Shown in pieces: positions 7,185 through 16,800 of a stretch of DNA of 39,727 nt. The stretch is from a virus. How positions within the stretch are numbered: the stretch's first letter is position 1; each line of letters starts with the position of its first letter. The stretch is from IMG/VR virus record IMGVR_UViG_3300034283_001104, positions 1 to 39,727 of that record. One strand, given 5' to 3'. The translations under genes were made by a program, and so were the position numbers. The notes under the pieces were generated by a model. That model did not search any database. It saw only the letters and a program-made list of their open reading frames with translations, and was not told where the DNA came from.

Positions 7185-7940
7185 ATGGCTGGACTCTCTG
7201 GAGTCGGGCAGGCACTCAGCGGCAAGGGCAACCTAGTCCCGCCCGCCTTTCGCTTCAAGGCGAAGATGAATTTCGCCCACGTCAAAAAGAAGGTGAAGAG
7301 CGGAAACCTCAAAGCCCTCGACCGGGCAGGCACCATCGTCCGCCAATCGTCGAAGAAGCAGTTTTCGCACCGCAACGTGAAGACCAAGCCGAAGTGGACG
7401 CTCGTCGGAAAAAAGGACGGCGAAAACGTGCTGGCGATGGATTTCCGCCCGCCGATCGCAGGCAAGATCACAAGCTGGAAGAACCCTCGCGGGCGAGGTG
7501 CGACGCGGACGGGCTTCCTGCGGACGCTCATTCGCTACGCGGTCGACAACCGCCGCGAGTCTGTGGTGATCGGCCCGACCGACGCCGCAACGTGGCTCAA
7601 CAAATTGCAGGAGTTTGGCGGGTCCGCCAGGCGAGTGCTCCGGCTTGTCGGTCGCTACCCAACGAACCCAAAGCGGCCGAATCGGATTCTCGAACAAAAC
7701 CCGCCACCGGCCAGCCTGTTGGGCGCGTCCGGTCGCCGCCGGAAAAATCGTGGGTGGTACGCAGCGCAAGCGGCATACGTCGGCGTCTGGATCGACCCGG
7801 CCCACACGCGGCGTCGCAAGACTATGGACCTGGCTTCCAGCGATGGCAAGGTGCCTCCTGGGCGGTTCATGCGAAAGGGTTTGGCCGCCAAGTTGCCGAA
7901 GCTCGCCCAGCAGTGGCGGGGGCAGATTTCTGGCCCGTGA
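7185..7940 (+). CDS. Putative tail completion protein, HK97 gp10/Mu gpG-like
   Basis: 251 residues, very basic. The segment FAHVKKKVKSGNLKALDRAGTIVRQSSKKQF matches the helical start of HK97 gp10-like or Mu G-like virion morphogenesis proteins, which connect head and tail. FMRKGLAAKLPKLAQQW near the end matches their final helix. A central basic insert makes it longer than typical members of about 130-170 residues. It follows 6720-7181 with a 3-base gap and precedes the tube-like genes. An overlapping frame at 7178-7984 is a shadow, since this one carries the family features. Confidence 0.65.
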   Translation: MAGLSGVGQALSGKGNLVPPAFRFKAKMNFAHVKKKVKSGNLKALDRAGTIVRQSSKKQFSHRNVKTKPKWTLVGKKDGENVLAMDFRPPIAGKITSWKNPRGRGATRTGFLRTLIRYAVDNRRESVVIGPTDAATWLNKLQEFGGSARRVLRLVGRYPTNPKRPNRILEQNPPPASLLGASGRRRKNRGWYAAQAAYVGVWIDPAHTRRRKTMDLASSDGKVPPGRFMRKGLAAKLPKLAQQWRGQISGP

Positions 7941-8035
7941 GCAGAGCCCCATACCCCCTACGGTCGCCGCTCTGCCGCTCCTAGTTTGAGCGTATCGCCG
8001 CACGCAGGCGACTACGCACACACAGGAGGGCAGAA

Positions 8036-8362
8036 ATGTCCGGCACATCGTCCAACATTCTTCTCGGCAAAGACGTGGCCATAACGGGCGTCACTGGGGC
8101 GCGCAGCGTCACCGTCACGTCGTCCGCCAGCGAGATCGACACCACCACGCTCGGCGGGCTGACACATCGCCGGTTCTCCAAGGGTCTGGCAGAACAGACG
8201 ATCGAGATTGAGTGCATCGACGCCCCCGGCTGCGAAGCCGGAGCCACGATCACCATCGGCGGCACGACGACCGGAAACGCCGCCTACATTGTGACGAGCG
8301 TTGCCCAGGCCGAGCCGATCGACGGCATCGTCACCTACACCGTTTCGGCTACCCGCGCCTAG
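8036..8362 (+). CDS. Tail tube-like protein, copy 1
   Basis: 108 residues, beta-rich. It opens with ILLGKDVAITGVTGARSVTVTSSASEIDTTT, has a middle TIEIECID and closes with PIDGIVTYTVSATRA. The same plan (xxLGK/R, SVTxT, E-I/V-D, IECxx, VDGxVTYT) recurs in the next two genes, so the three are paralogues. Size, fold pattern and position before the tail chaperone fit small tail tube or tube-associated proteins. AGGAGGGCAGAA before ATG 8036 is the strongest ribosome binding site here, suggesting high expression. Confidence 0.6.
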   Translation: MSGTSSNILLGKDVAITGVTGARSVTVTSSASEIDTTTLGGLTHRRFSKGLAEQTIEIECIDAPGCEAGATITIGGTTTGNAAYIVTSVAQAEPIDGIVTYTVSATRA

Positions 8363-8393
8363 TAATCCACCTGAACATTAGGAGCCAACTCGC

Positions 8394-8705
8394 ATGGCAG
8401 TCACTCTCGGCCGCAGCGGATCGCTTTCCGCGCCTTACGGCACCAATATCATCAATGTCACGAAGACCACAGAGTCCGAGGCCGTTGATGTTTCCAACCG
8501 CTCCAACACTTCGGGCGGCTACAAGGTCTCGCAAGCGGGCTTTAAGTCCGTGACGTGGGAAATCGAGTGCCATAACCCAGGCCAGGCAATGACCGACCTA
8601 TTGGACGCCAACGCCGATAACGGCGTCACCGTCATCAGCGTGACGGAAAACATCAACGTCGACGGTGCCGTCACCTACACGATCACGGCCAAGGGCGGAA
8701 CCTGA
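8394..8705 (+). CDS. Tail tube-like protein, copy 2
   Basis: 103 residues with the same layout as its neighbours: VTLGRSGSLSAPYGTN, the acidic strand SEAVDVSNRSNTSGGYKVSQAGFKSVTWEIECHN, and a last strand pair NVDGAVTYTITAKGG. VDGAVTYT aligns with IDGIVTYT of the upstream copy and VDGVATFS of the downstream copy. TTAGGAGCC precedes the start. This copy has the most tube-like central region, so it is my best guess for the major tube subunit. That choice is inference. Confidence 0.6.
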   Translation: MAVTLGRSGSLSAPYGTNIINVTKTTESEAVDVSNRSNTSGGYKVSQAGFKSVTWEIECHNPGQAMTDLLDANADNGVTVISVTENINVDGAVTYTITAKGGT

Positions 8706-8708
8706 CCC

Positions 8709-9059
8709 GTGGCGATCACGCTGGGGAAGGACTGCTCGATCTCGATCAGCGGCTACATCGCCAGCGCGCGGAGCGTCACGATTAGCGAGACGGCCCGCAC
8801 GATCGACATTGAGGCGTTCGGCTCGCGTCAGGTCGAGGTTTACAACACTGGCTACGACGCGACCGTTTCGGTCGAACTCAACGACGCCAGCGACGTGGAT
8901 TTCTCGCTCTTGGAAAACGGCGATGAGATCACCGTGTCTGGCGGCTCGGGCGGTTGGTCGTTCCCGGCGGTTGTCACAGGCATTGCCGAAACCTTTTCCG
9001 TTGACGGGGTCGCTACGTTCTCAGTTGAGTGCAAGATGACCCGCCAAGGACTGAGGTAG
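8709..9059 (+). CDS. Tail tube-like protein, copy 3
   Basis: 116 residues with a GTG start three bases after the previous stop, suggesting reinitiation. It opens ITLGKDCSISISGYIASARSVTISETARTIDIEAFG, with AR-SVT matching copy 1, and ends SVDGVATFSVECKMTRQGLR. The middle carries an acidic insert DASDVDFSLLENGDEITVSGGSGGW absent from copies 1 and 2. Weak start and tight coupling suggest lower expression than copy 1. It may be a minor tube or tube-cap protein. It sits directly before the chaperone gene. Confidence 0.6.
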   Translation: MAITLGKDCSISISGYIASARSVTISETARTIDIEAFGSRQVEVYNTGYDATVSVELNDASDVDFSLLENGDEITVSGGSGGWSFPAVVTGIAETFSVDGVATFSVECKMTRQGLR

Positions 9060-9062
9060 CCA

Positions 9063-9617
9063 ATGCGTGAATTTAAAGATGATGAGGGTCGCCCGTGGCG
9101 TCTGGCGTTGACCGTGGCGTCGGCGCTGCGAGTGAAAGACCTTGTGTCGGTCGACGTGACAGACGAGGACGGCACCAGGCGGACGGTGCCGTTTGACTTG
9201 GTCGACGCCGCCTCGATCTCGCAGACGTTTCAAGTGCTCCGCACCCAATACGCCAAGATTGGCGAAGTGCTCTACGCGATCCTCGTGAAGCAGGTCGCGG
9301 AGAAGGGGCTCGACAAGGAAGCATTCCTCGAAGGGCTGCGAGGCGATGCTCTCGACGCGGGCGTCAAAGCGTTGGAGGCCGAGCTTGTCGATTTTTTCCC
9401 GCCGCGCCTCCGCAAGATGATCGGTCTTCTCGCCGCCAAGATGGACGAAGTGGCAGGCGAGATGCTGACGAAAGCGGAGGCGGGTCTGGAAGCCGCGAGC
9501 GCGGAGACGCTGATCGCACAGTCTGGGACACCATCTGGGAAGCAGCCGGAATCCTCGGAGTCCACCCAGGCAAGTGGACCCTCCGACAGCTTGTCGCCGC
9601 TAGAGACAGCCGCTTAG
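9063..9617 (+). CDS. Tail assembly chaperone, gpG-like (zero-frame product)
   Basis: 184 residues. It opens with a small beta domain (REFKDDEGRPWRLALTVASALRVKDLVSVD) followed by helices (SQTFQVLRTQYAKIGEVLYAILVKQVAEKG and RKMIGLLAAKMDEVAGEMLTKAEAG), and ends in a Ser/Pro-rich tail. This is the plan of chaperones that coat the tape measure protein during tail assembly. It lies directly upstream of the tape measure gene. The low-complexity C-terminus after residue ~155 is what a non-shifted product looks like when the true downstream domain lies in the -1 frame. Confidence 0.75.
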   Translation: MREFKDDEGRPWRLALTVASALRVKDLVSVDVTDEDGTRRTVPFDLVDAASISQTFQVLRTQYAKIGEVLYAILVKQVAEKGLDKEAFLEGLRGDALDAGVKALEAELVDFFPPRLRKMIGLLAAKMDEVAGEMLTKAEAGLEAASAETLIAQSGTPSGKQPESSESTQASGPSDSLSPLETAA

Positions 9618-9805
9618 AGCATCAGTGGTGGCATACCGCCAACCTCATCGCCCAGCAAGCCAACATTCACCGAGACAAACACTCGCCCAAGGCAGACCCG
9701 AGAAAGTTCAACCCGTTCGCAAAGAAGACGCGACCCAAGGCGCGAGAGGCAACTCCCGAGGATCTTGAGCGGCTCTTCGGAAAAGACTGGCAGAAATACG
9801 CATGA
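9063..9805 (+). CDS. Tail chaperone gpG-gpT-type fusion by predicted -1 frameshift
   Basis: The -1 frame opens across the end of the chaperone gene and runs to a TGA at 9803-9805 that overlaps the tape measure ATG. It encodes a domain starting near TVWDTIWEAAGILGVHPGKW, then TLRQLVAARDSRLEHQWWHTANL, IHRDK and FNPFAKK, ending DLERLFGKDWQKYA. The WTLREL-like core, W-HTA-L segment and NPFA tail are typical of the second chaperone domain (lambda T type) and have no start codon of their own. Candidate slip sites are T-GGG-ACA (9524-9530) and T-GGG-AAG (9536-9542); neither is the classic GGGAAAG. Confidence 0.65.
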
Positions 9806-12420
9806 GCGCAGGATCAGTCAGAGCGGGCAGCGCGTTCGTCGAGATCGGCGCAGACCCGCGCAAGTTCTTCGCTGCGTTGAATCGCATCAACAAGGCGATG
9901 GCCAACATGGGCCGCTCGCTCGCCGGGGCGGGGGCGAAGATCGGCGGCATCGGCGTGGCGACGCTCGCGCCGTTTGCGGCTGCTGTGCGGCAGGGGACGG
10001 CGTATCAGTCGACGCTGTTGAATATCCAAGCGTCGACCGGGGCGACTGCCCAGGAGCTCGACCGGCTCAAGGCGGCATCCATGCAGATGTCGCAGGCAAT
10101 GGGCGTCGGGCCGACGCAGATCACCAACTCATTCCTCGAACTGCTCAAAGCGGGCATGAGCGTCGAGCAGGTTCTCGGCGGGGCAGGGCAGGCGGCGATT
10201 GAGTTTGCGGCTGTGGGCCAGATGGACGTGGCCGAGGCTGGCGTCGTGATGGCTGATGCGATGAAGGTTTTTGGCGTGACCGCTGACGTGGCGGCCAATG
10301 CGATCTCATCGGCGGCAGATGCTTCGAGCACGTCGATTGCCGGTCTGTCGCAGGCGTTCTCGCAAGTGTCGGCGGTCGCCGCTCTGGCGAATCAGTCGAT
10401 TGGCGACACGTCGGCAGCCCTAGCGATCCTTGCCAACGCTGGCGTGAAGGGCAGCGACGCCGGCACTTCGCTTAAGACGATGCTCCTGCGGCTCATGGCC
10501 CCAGCGGACGAGGCGGTCGGCGCGCTGGCCTCTATCGGCCTGTCGGTTGCTAGCTTCCGCAACGCCGATGGCTCCATGAAGCCTCTGGTCGACATCATCG
10601 GCACGCTGAACGGCGCGCTTGGCGGGCTCGACCAGGCTGCGAAGGACGACATCTTCCGGCAGATCTTCGGACAGGATGCCATTCGTGCGGCTGCGATCCT
10701 GACGAGCACGGGCGTTGATGGCTTCAACGACATGACCGGCGCGATGGGCGGGGCAATGTCGGTGGGCGACAAGTTCAAGACGATGATGAGCGGCCTGGCT
10801 GGGGCGGCCGGAAATATCTTGTCGGCACTTGAGCGATTCGCAATCGCAATCTCGGACGCTGTCGGCCCGGCCTTGATGTCTCTCGCAACGCCAATCGCCG
10901 GACTCATCAACGGCCTGACCGATTTCGCCACCAAGAACAAAGAGACGGTCGCGACAATCGCTAAGTTCGGCGTGGCGGCGGTTGCAATCGGCGGCGCGCT
11001 CACGGGGCTGGGCCTGTCGCTCCAGGCGGCGAGCTTTGGATTCGGCGGAATCCTCAAGGCGGTTGGCGTTGTCGCCGCTCCATTAAACGCAGTGGCAAGC
11101 CTTGCGTCATTCGTGGGCATGTCGTTCTATAAGGCGATTGCTGGCGTGTTGGCGTTCTCAACGAAATCCGTGGCCGCAGCGGTCGCAAGCGGTGCGGCTT
11201 GGGTGACGGCCAACGCTCCGCTGCTCATCCTGCTTGGTCTTCTCGGGGCTGCCGGTGCCGCTGCGATATACGCGGCGGGCGGTTTCTCTGGCATCGCAGA
11301 CGCGATCGGCGGCGGCCTCAACCAGGCGGCGGCTGACGGGATGGTCGTCCTCTCCGATCTCGCCACAACCGCCACGACCACATTCAACGGCATCTACGCT
11401 GCCATCAGTGCTGGCGACCTCTCTGGCGCGATGGACGTTCTCTGGGCTGGCTTGATGGCTGGCTGGCTGCGGGGCGTCGAGGGGCTGATGGGCTACGTCG
11501 ACCCGTGGGTTTCGATGTTCCAAAACACATTCACAATCCTCGGAGCCGAAATCTACAAGGCTTGGGACACGACCTGGGTGACTGTTGGCAACGCCTTCCG
11601 CACGTTCGGTGCGTACCTGCAAGGCGTCTTCGACAACATCGTCAACGGCGTGCTCTCGCAGTGGGACAACCTCGAAGCCGGGATCATAAAGTCCTGGAAT
11701 TACATTCAGTCGTTTTTCAGGAAAGGATTTGATCTCAAGAAGGAAAACGAAAAGGTCGACAGCGAGATGTCGGCTCGTCGGCGGCAGCGTGAACTGGATC
11801 GGCCGGGAATCGCTGGTCGCACGGCAGAGGCAGAGCGGCAAAACGAGCAGGACAGGAAAGACCTGGCTGACCGCAAAAAGTCTGTCGACGAAAACACGCA
11901 AGCCACCGCCGATGCCCGCGATGCTGCAAATCAACAGCGTGCCGACGAGCGACGCGCCGCAACGCAGGGGGCCGAGGCTAATCTTGCCGACGCCACCAGC
12001 GGCGTGACGGAGCGGAGCCGCGACGCAGCCACCGCCGCTGAACTTATGAAGGCTCTCGGCTCGGCTACGTCGCTCGAAGAAATCACAAACATCGGCGCGA
12101 GCATCGACGCCCTTCTAGAGAGAGGCAACGTCGGCTCTGAGCTGGAGGCAAAGCTGCTCGACTCCTACTACGCAGCCTTCTCGCGGATCAACGTCGCTAC
12201 CGCCTCTGCGTCTTCTGCGGACAAGGCGAAGCAAGCAGAGCAGGGGGCAGGCGCTGCCGGTGTGGGCGGCCCCAGCCAAGGCGATGTCGCCGGGACGTTC
12301 TCGTCTGTCGCGCTGGGTGGCATGGGCATCGGCTCTTCGCTTGCCCAGAAGCAACTCGACACGCTCAAGCAGATTGAGCAGAACACCTCGCAGAACAACG
12401 CAGCGGAGGTCGCCGCCTAA
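9802..12420 (+). CDS. Tail tape measure protein
   Basis: 872 residues. The N-terminal ~330 residues match the TP901-type tape measure domain (YQSTLLNIQASTGATAQELDRL, GVVMADAMKVFGVTA, AALAILANAGVKGSDAGTSLKTML). Long Ala/Gly-rich hydrophobic segments around residues 395-500 (LILLGLLGAAGAAAIYAAGG) are the membrane-active part expected in tape measures. A charged coiled coil follows (EAERQNEQDRKDLADRKKSVDE) and a Gln-rich C-terminus. Length would set the tail length of a siphovirus. The start overlaps the frameshift product stop (ATGA) and the stop overlaps the next ATG (TAATG). Confidence 0.9.
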   Translation: MSAGSVRAGSAFVEIGADPRKFFAALNRINKAMANMGRSLAGAGAKIGGIGVATLAPFAAAVRQGTAYQSTLLNIQASTGATAQELDRLKAASMQMSQAMGVGPTQITNSFLELLKAGMSVEQVLGGAGQAAIEFAAVGQMDVAEAGVVMADAMKVFGVTADVAANAISSAADASSTSIAGLSQAFSQVSAVAALANQSIGDTSAALAILANAGVKGSDAGTSLKTMLLRLMAPADEAVGALASIGLSVASFRNADGSMKPLVDIIGTLNGALGGLDQAAKDDIFRQIFGQDAIRAAAILTSTGVDGFNDMTGAMGGAMSVGDKFKTMMSGLAGAAGNILSALERFAIAISDAVGPALMSLATPIAGLINGLTDFATKNKETVATIAKFGVAAVAIGGALTGLGLSLQAASFGFGGILKAVGVVAAPLNAVASLASFVGMSFYKAIAGVLAFSTKSVAAAVASGAAWVTANAPLLILLGLLGAAGAAAIYAAGGFSGIADAIGGGLNQAAADGMVVLSDLATTATTTFNGIYAAISAGDLSGAMDVLWAGLMAGWLRGVEGLMGYVDPWVSMFQNTFTILGAEIYKAWDTTWVTVGNAFRTFGAYLQGVFDNIVNGVLSQWDNLEAGIIKSWNYIQSFFRKGFDLKKENEKVDSEMSARRRQRELDRPGIAGRTAEAERQNEQDRKDLADRKKSVDENTQATADARDAANQQRADERRAATQGAEANLADATSGVTERSRDAATAAELMKALGSATSLEEITNIGASIDALLERGNVGSELEAKLLDSYYAAFSRINVATASASSADKAKQAEQGAGAAGVGGPSQGDVAGTFSSVALGGMGIGSSLAQKQLDTLKQIEQNTSQNNAAEVAA

Positions 12421-13313
12421 TGGCAACGTGGATCGAAGATAACGCATCGCGCTCCGCGACGATCTACCGTCTCGGCAAGAAGGCCACGTCCACGATGACG
12501 CGGTCCTACAAGGTCTTCGGCTACACGGACGATGTGCAGCTGCACGCGGACTGCAACCAGCGGATCAGCGGCAGTCTCCGCATGTGGCAGTATCCCGGCG
12601 CCAGCGTGCAGCTAATGGCCGAGTCTTACTCGGTCGACTACCTCGGCGATGACGCTTGGCACGTTGAGATCAACTACGAGAAGGCGGGGGCGGACGACGA
12701 TCAGCCAAATCCGCTGCGGCGGTCGCGCTCGTTCGATACGTCGGGCGGGATGCAGCACATCACGCAGGCGCAGGCGACCGGGTCTGGTGGAACGCTCGAC
12801 TTTGAGAAGCGGTATCCGTCCGAAGCGACGAACATGAGCGGTGCCATCGGCGTCGACGACAACGGAGTGAACGGCGTCGATATTGTCGTGCCGCAGTTGA
12901 CGTGGACGGAGACGTATGACGTTCCAAGCACCTACGTCACCAGCAACTACATCAAGTCGGTGGCATCGCTCACGGGATCGGTGAACAACGGCGGATTCCG
13001 TGGGTTTGCCGCAGGCGAAGTGCTCTTCCTCGGCGCGAGTGGCTCGCAAGAGTGGGACCAAGAGAAGGGGAACGGGCCTTGGACGCTGTCGTTCAAGTTC
13101 GTGGCGTCTCCCAACGCGGAGTCTGGCGGCACGGTTCCGGCGATCACGATCGGCTCCATTTCTGGCATCCAGAAAAAAGGCCACGAATACCTCTGGGTCC
13201 GCTACGAGAGCAGCGTCGAGAGCAACGCGTTGTTCAAGAAACCAAAGGCCGTCTACGTCTCCAAGGTTTACCCAGACAAGAGCTTCGCAGGGCTCGGCAT
13301 CGGGACTTCCTAA
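12420..13313 (+). CDS. Probable distal tail / tail-tip protein
   Basis: 297 residues, unrecognised but clearly structural. It is beta-rich with short repeated strands (SGSLRMWQYPGASVQLMAESYSVDYLGDDAWHVEINYEK) and a later FLGASGSQEWDQEKGNGPWTLSFKF stretch that looks like a folded tail-tip domain, followed by GHEYLWVRYESSVE. It lies directly after the tape measure, where distal tail proteins are normally encoded, and overlaps both neighbours by one base. No enzymatic motif is visible. A Dit-like role is inferred from position. Confidence 0.6.
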   Translation: MATWIEDNASRSATIYRLGKKATSTMTRSYKVFGYTDDVQLHADCNQRISGSLRMWQYPGASVQLMAESYSVDYLGDDAWHVEINYEKAGADDDQPNPLRRSRSFDTSGGMQHITQAQATGSGGTLDFEKRYPSEATNMSGAIGVDDNGVNGVDIVVPQLTWTETYDVPSTYVTSNYIKSVASLTGSVNNGGFRGFAAGEVLFLGASGSQEWDQEKGNGPWTLSFKFVASPNAESGGTVPAITIGSISGIQKKGHEYLWVRYESSVESNALFKKPKAVYVSKVYPDKSFAGLGIGTS

Positions 13314-13882
13314 TGGCCCGCAACGACGGACGCATCGAGGCAGGGCAGCGGCTCGCCGGGGCGATCTCTGCGAAAGCGTGGAACCGCGCACAGGATGCAG
13401 CGGATCGCGTGCTCGGTGCTGGCACTGGCTTCGCGGCTGGCGGCGCGACCGGGGCGGACCCTGCGCCCAACGTCGTCCTCATCAAGAACGCCAGCGGCCA
13501 AGACGTTCCTTGGCTCGGCGTGCTGGGTATCAGCGGCACTGTGTCAAGCCCTCACACCGGCCAGCAGGGCCAAGTCAACGAGACTCTCGTGCCTGGATTT
13601 ATCTCGTCGCCCGTGCTCACTGGCGTCGTCCCTGCGTCTGGCACGCACGACGACGCTTTCGTCATTGCACTTGAGCCGATCGCCCGAGACAAGATCGGCC
13701 GGGCGGCCTGCGGCGGCGTCTTTGCCGTGATCGTCAACATCTTGAACGCCAACCACAAGTTTGCAACAGTGAAAAATGGCGACGTGACGCAGCTTCAGTC
13801 CGCCGGCTGCGGCAGCGTGCAGTTGTTGGCGAGGCCGGCACTGCCGCCGGGCAGCGGACGCTATTGCGTGGGGTCGATGTGA
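13313..13882 (+). CDS. Unrecognised tail-tip protein
   Basis: 189 residues starting at the ATG that overlaps the previous stop (TAATG). A longer in-frame extension upstream reads through the previous gene and is not real. A helical N-terminus (RIEAGQRLAGAISAKAWNRAQDAADRVLG) is followed by a beta domain with VVLIKNASGQDVPWLGVLGISG and AFVIALEPIARDKIGRAACGGVFAVIVNI. This resembles small fold-back beta proteins of tail tips encoded between distal tail and large fibre or hub genes. Function is unknown. Confidence 0.55.
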   Translation: MARNDGRIEAGQRLAGAISAKAWNRAQDAADRVLGAGTGFAAGGATGADPAPNVVLIKNASGQDVPWLGVLGISGTVSSPHTGQQGQVNETLVPGFISSPVLTGVVPASGTHDDAFVIALEPIARDKIGRAACGGVFAVIVNILNANHKFATVKNGDVTQLQSAGCGSVQLLARPALPPGSGRYCVGSM

Positions 13883-16800
13883 GGCACGCGAAGAAATGCC
13901 GCTGCTGTGCTTGCACGGTCGCACAAATCTTCCGGTGCGAGCAGGCGCAGACGTTCAGCATGTGGGACGTGGCGGGCCTTCTGCCGCGCATTACCTGCGA
14001 CGGCCTGCCTAGCGCAAAGCGATTGTGGGTGGACTCTGCATTTCAGACGGAAAACAAGGTAGCGGATCGCATTACCAATGGTGCGATCAGCGTTGATGTC
14101 AATGCCGTGGGGATTACGGTCAGTGGGGTTGCATCCGGCAGCCAAGTCGGGCGTCTCGGGTGCTCGCTGTTCAACAACGCGGCTACGGCGTCGCTGTTTA
14201 ATAATGCGAGCAAGCCAGGCCAGCAGGACATTGAACTGTCCGCAGGAACAACAACGCTGTCTCGCGGAACGCTCTCTAGAGATTCGATCTCTTTAATTTC
14301 CTGCGAGTCGCCGGCCGGCGGTCGCTACGTCACCGCGCACACGCCATCGGTGGATAACTCATCAGGCGTCGCTGGTGGCTTGTGGGTACGGCAATCGACC
14401 GGGTTCCCAGGCTATACGAAGCAGCCGATTCTCGGGCTTCAAAACTACTCTCCATTAGCCGCTGGTGCTGCGTTACCAGAAACGCTTTCTTGGGCCTGCA
14501 CGACGAAGGTATTTCGCAACGGCCAACTTGTCGGCACGGCGACGGCGCAACGCGGCGGCGTGTCGCCGGTTTTTGCAAGTCGCGTGCCGCAGGCCGGGGC
14601 TGGCTGGCAAGCCGTAGTCGGCTCTACGCACCCAAATGAGTCTACTCGTGGCTTCGTGTGGCCGACGATATTCGCAACTCTGGAAGATGCCCAGGATCTT
14701 GGAAAGATACGCCCAGACCTAGAGCCGCACTTGCAGTTTTTTAGGGTTGGGATAATCCACCACAACTACAGCCCGCCTGTCGGCGTGATCGTGCGAGGCG
14801 ACGGATTTTCGCGATTACAGTCGCCAGTTCAGTTCCCGCAATTCCCCTTTTTAGGGCAATACCGAGGGCCGTTCTTTATTCCGGCAGGCGGGACAATCAC
14901 TGTCGCCGTTCCGTTTGCGCAGGAAGGGGACTTTGATCCGATCGACGAAATCGTTGCCACGCAATTTGACGGCGTGATGAACGCTGCGCAGTGGGCATCG
15001 CTAACGCAGGAGGAAGGGTCGTATCTGTGCGTGTCGACAAGCACGGACGCCTGTGACCCAGCGAACCTGTTGGCCCCTGTTGCGCACGTCGTCATGCAAG
15101 GCCCAAATTTCACATGGCCCCCAATCCCAGGCAGCGGAAAGCAAAACGCGCAGCAAACGACCATCTTCAACTCATTCGTCATCGACAAGACGCCGCCGCC
15201 GCTTTTCTGGTACGCATTCGACGACATGACGGTCGCCGAAGCGGCGCAAAAATCAAACAGCGAATGGGCTATCCTTCAAGCCGTTCGGTCTGACGAAACC
15301 ATTGGTGGAGTGTTCAGCGATACCGACGACGGGGCATTAGAAGCACGAAGTAGATGGACGCCAAAAACCTACAGGTGGCTCGGGTTCGAGCCTTGGCAAA
15401 AACAGACGGCAAACTTCGACACAACGATTAGCAATCAGACCCTATCGCCTGGGCAATACTCGATCGCGGTCACCGACCCGGTGGTCGACCGCGCTGGAAA
15501 TGCGGCCCTAGATCAGCCGTTCGTTACTTTCAAGGTTTTCCAGGGGACGGAGGACGAGCTTAGAGGCCGCCCAAGATTCGAGATTCCATTTGAACAAAAC
15601 GCCTTGATAAACGGCCAGATATTCGGCGGCCGGGAATACCCTGTCACGCAGATCGACGTTGTGTTTGCCGATCACGTTTACGGCGTGACGAAACGGCATT
15701 TTGAGCTCAAGGGATTTGGGCGTTACTTGGATAAATCCGTCACGCCTCCGGCGCTGGCGAACGGCGAGATACCGCAGTTGATGTATGAGTTTCCTCCTGT
15801 TCCGCCAGACGGCAAGACAGAGCTTAGCCGCATCAATCCACGCGGAATCACCAAGGTCGAGCGTCTATCCAGCAAGCGGCTGCGGCTGACGCTGGACGCG
15901 GCCATGCAGTTTCCCGGCTCTAAGTGGCGGCTGTTCTTTACGCCAGACAAACAGGTCTTTTGGGCTGACACACTGCCGCCTGGCTTTGATTTGGAGTATC
16001 GGCAGACGCCCGCGTTTATTTCCGACAGCGGCGGCCTTGTTGGAGAGACGCAGTTGTGGCAGGTCACGTTTCCTGGCGGCATTGATTGGCCGCTTTTTTA
16101 TGACGTGGACGAAGAAACGTGGCAGATATCATTTGGCGGCGCGACTTACGACGCTGGCGACCAGATTGAGTCAGGAGACCCACTAGCGGCCGACCTGACG
16201 GCCGTTGGCATGTGGATCAAATCAAAAAAACAGGTGCAGATGGCGTGCCGCAACAACTGGATTGTCGTTCGTCCGCCAGGCACGACGCCAGAGCGCATCG
16301 ACATTGGGTCATACACATTTACACTTGAAGGAGGTGTTGCGCTTGGTTCCGGCGGTTCCATCATCGGGATCGGCGGCGTGTCTAGCGTCACAACCGAAAT
16401 ACCTGAGCCGGAATCAAACGGCGAGCCTTGGCGGTCGCAGATTTCCTCAGGCGGGTCGATGTGGCTCTCAAAGACGCCAGGCACGTTTCAGGCTGGGGCG
16501 TCAAGCAGCGTCGATCCGTTTGTGCCGTCCGTGCCTGCATCGCAAACGCAGTCGACAGACGAGCCTTACTCCTACTGGGGGCTGGACACGACGATATACC
16601 CGTCGACGCCAAAACGCCTGCGGGCATGCAAGGCTCCAAAGTCAAACCAACCGCAGGCCAGCGTCATTCGCGGTGGCGGGAGCATCGGCAGCATCACGGC
16701 CACGCTCTCTCGCGTCGTCGCTTCTGGCACAGACGGACCTCCAGCGTCGGCGACTTGGGCGGGAAATTTTGGGCCGAAGCTCTTTAGCTGGCTGCCGGCC

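Noticed and set aside
7953-7970. CCCCTACGGTC shared by 7940-8035 and 23282-23332
   Set aside because: An 11-base match is expected by chance in a window of this length, and no promoter elements sit at fixed distance.
7178-7984. Plus-strand 268-codon frame overlapping the gene at 7185
   Set aside because: The 7185 frame has the expected head-tail protein features and codon use. This one is Arg/Pro-rich shadow text.
10392-11120. Long minus-strand open frame (242 codons) opposite the tape measure
   Set aside because: The plus strand carries a full tape measure protein here. The antisense frame is a by-product of GC-rich codons.
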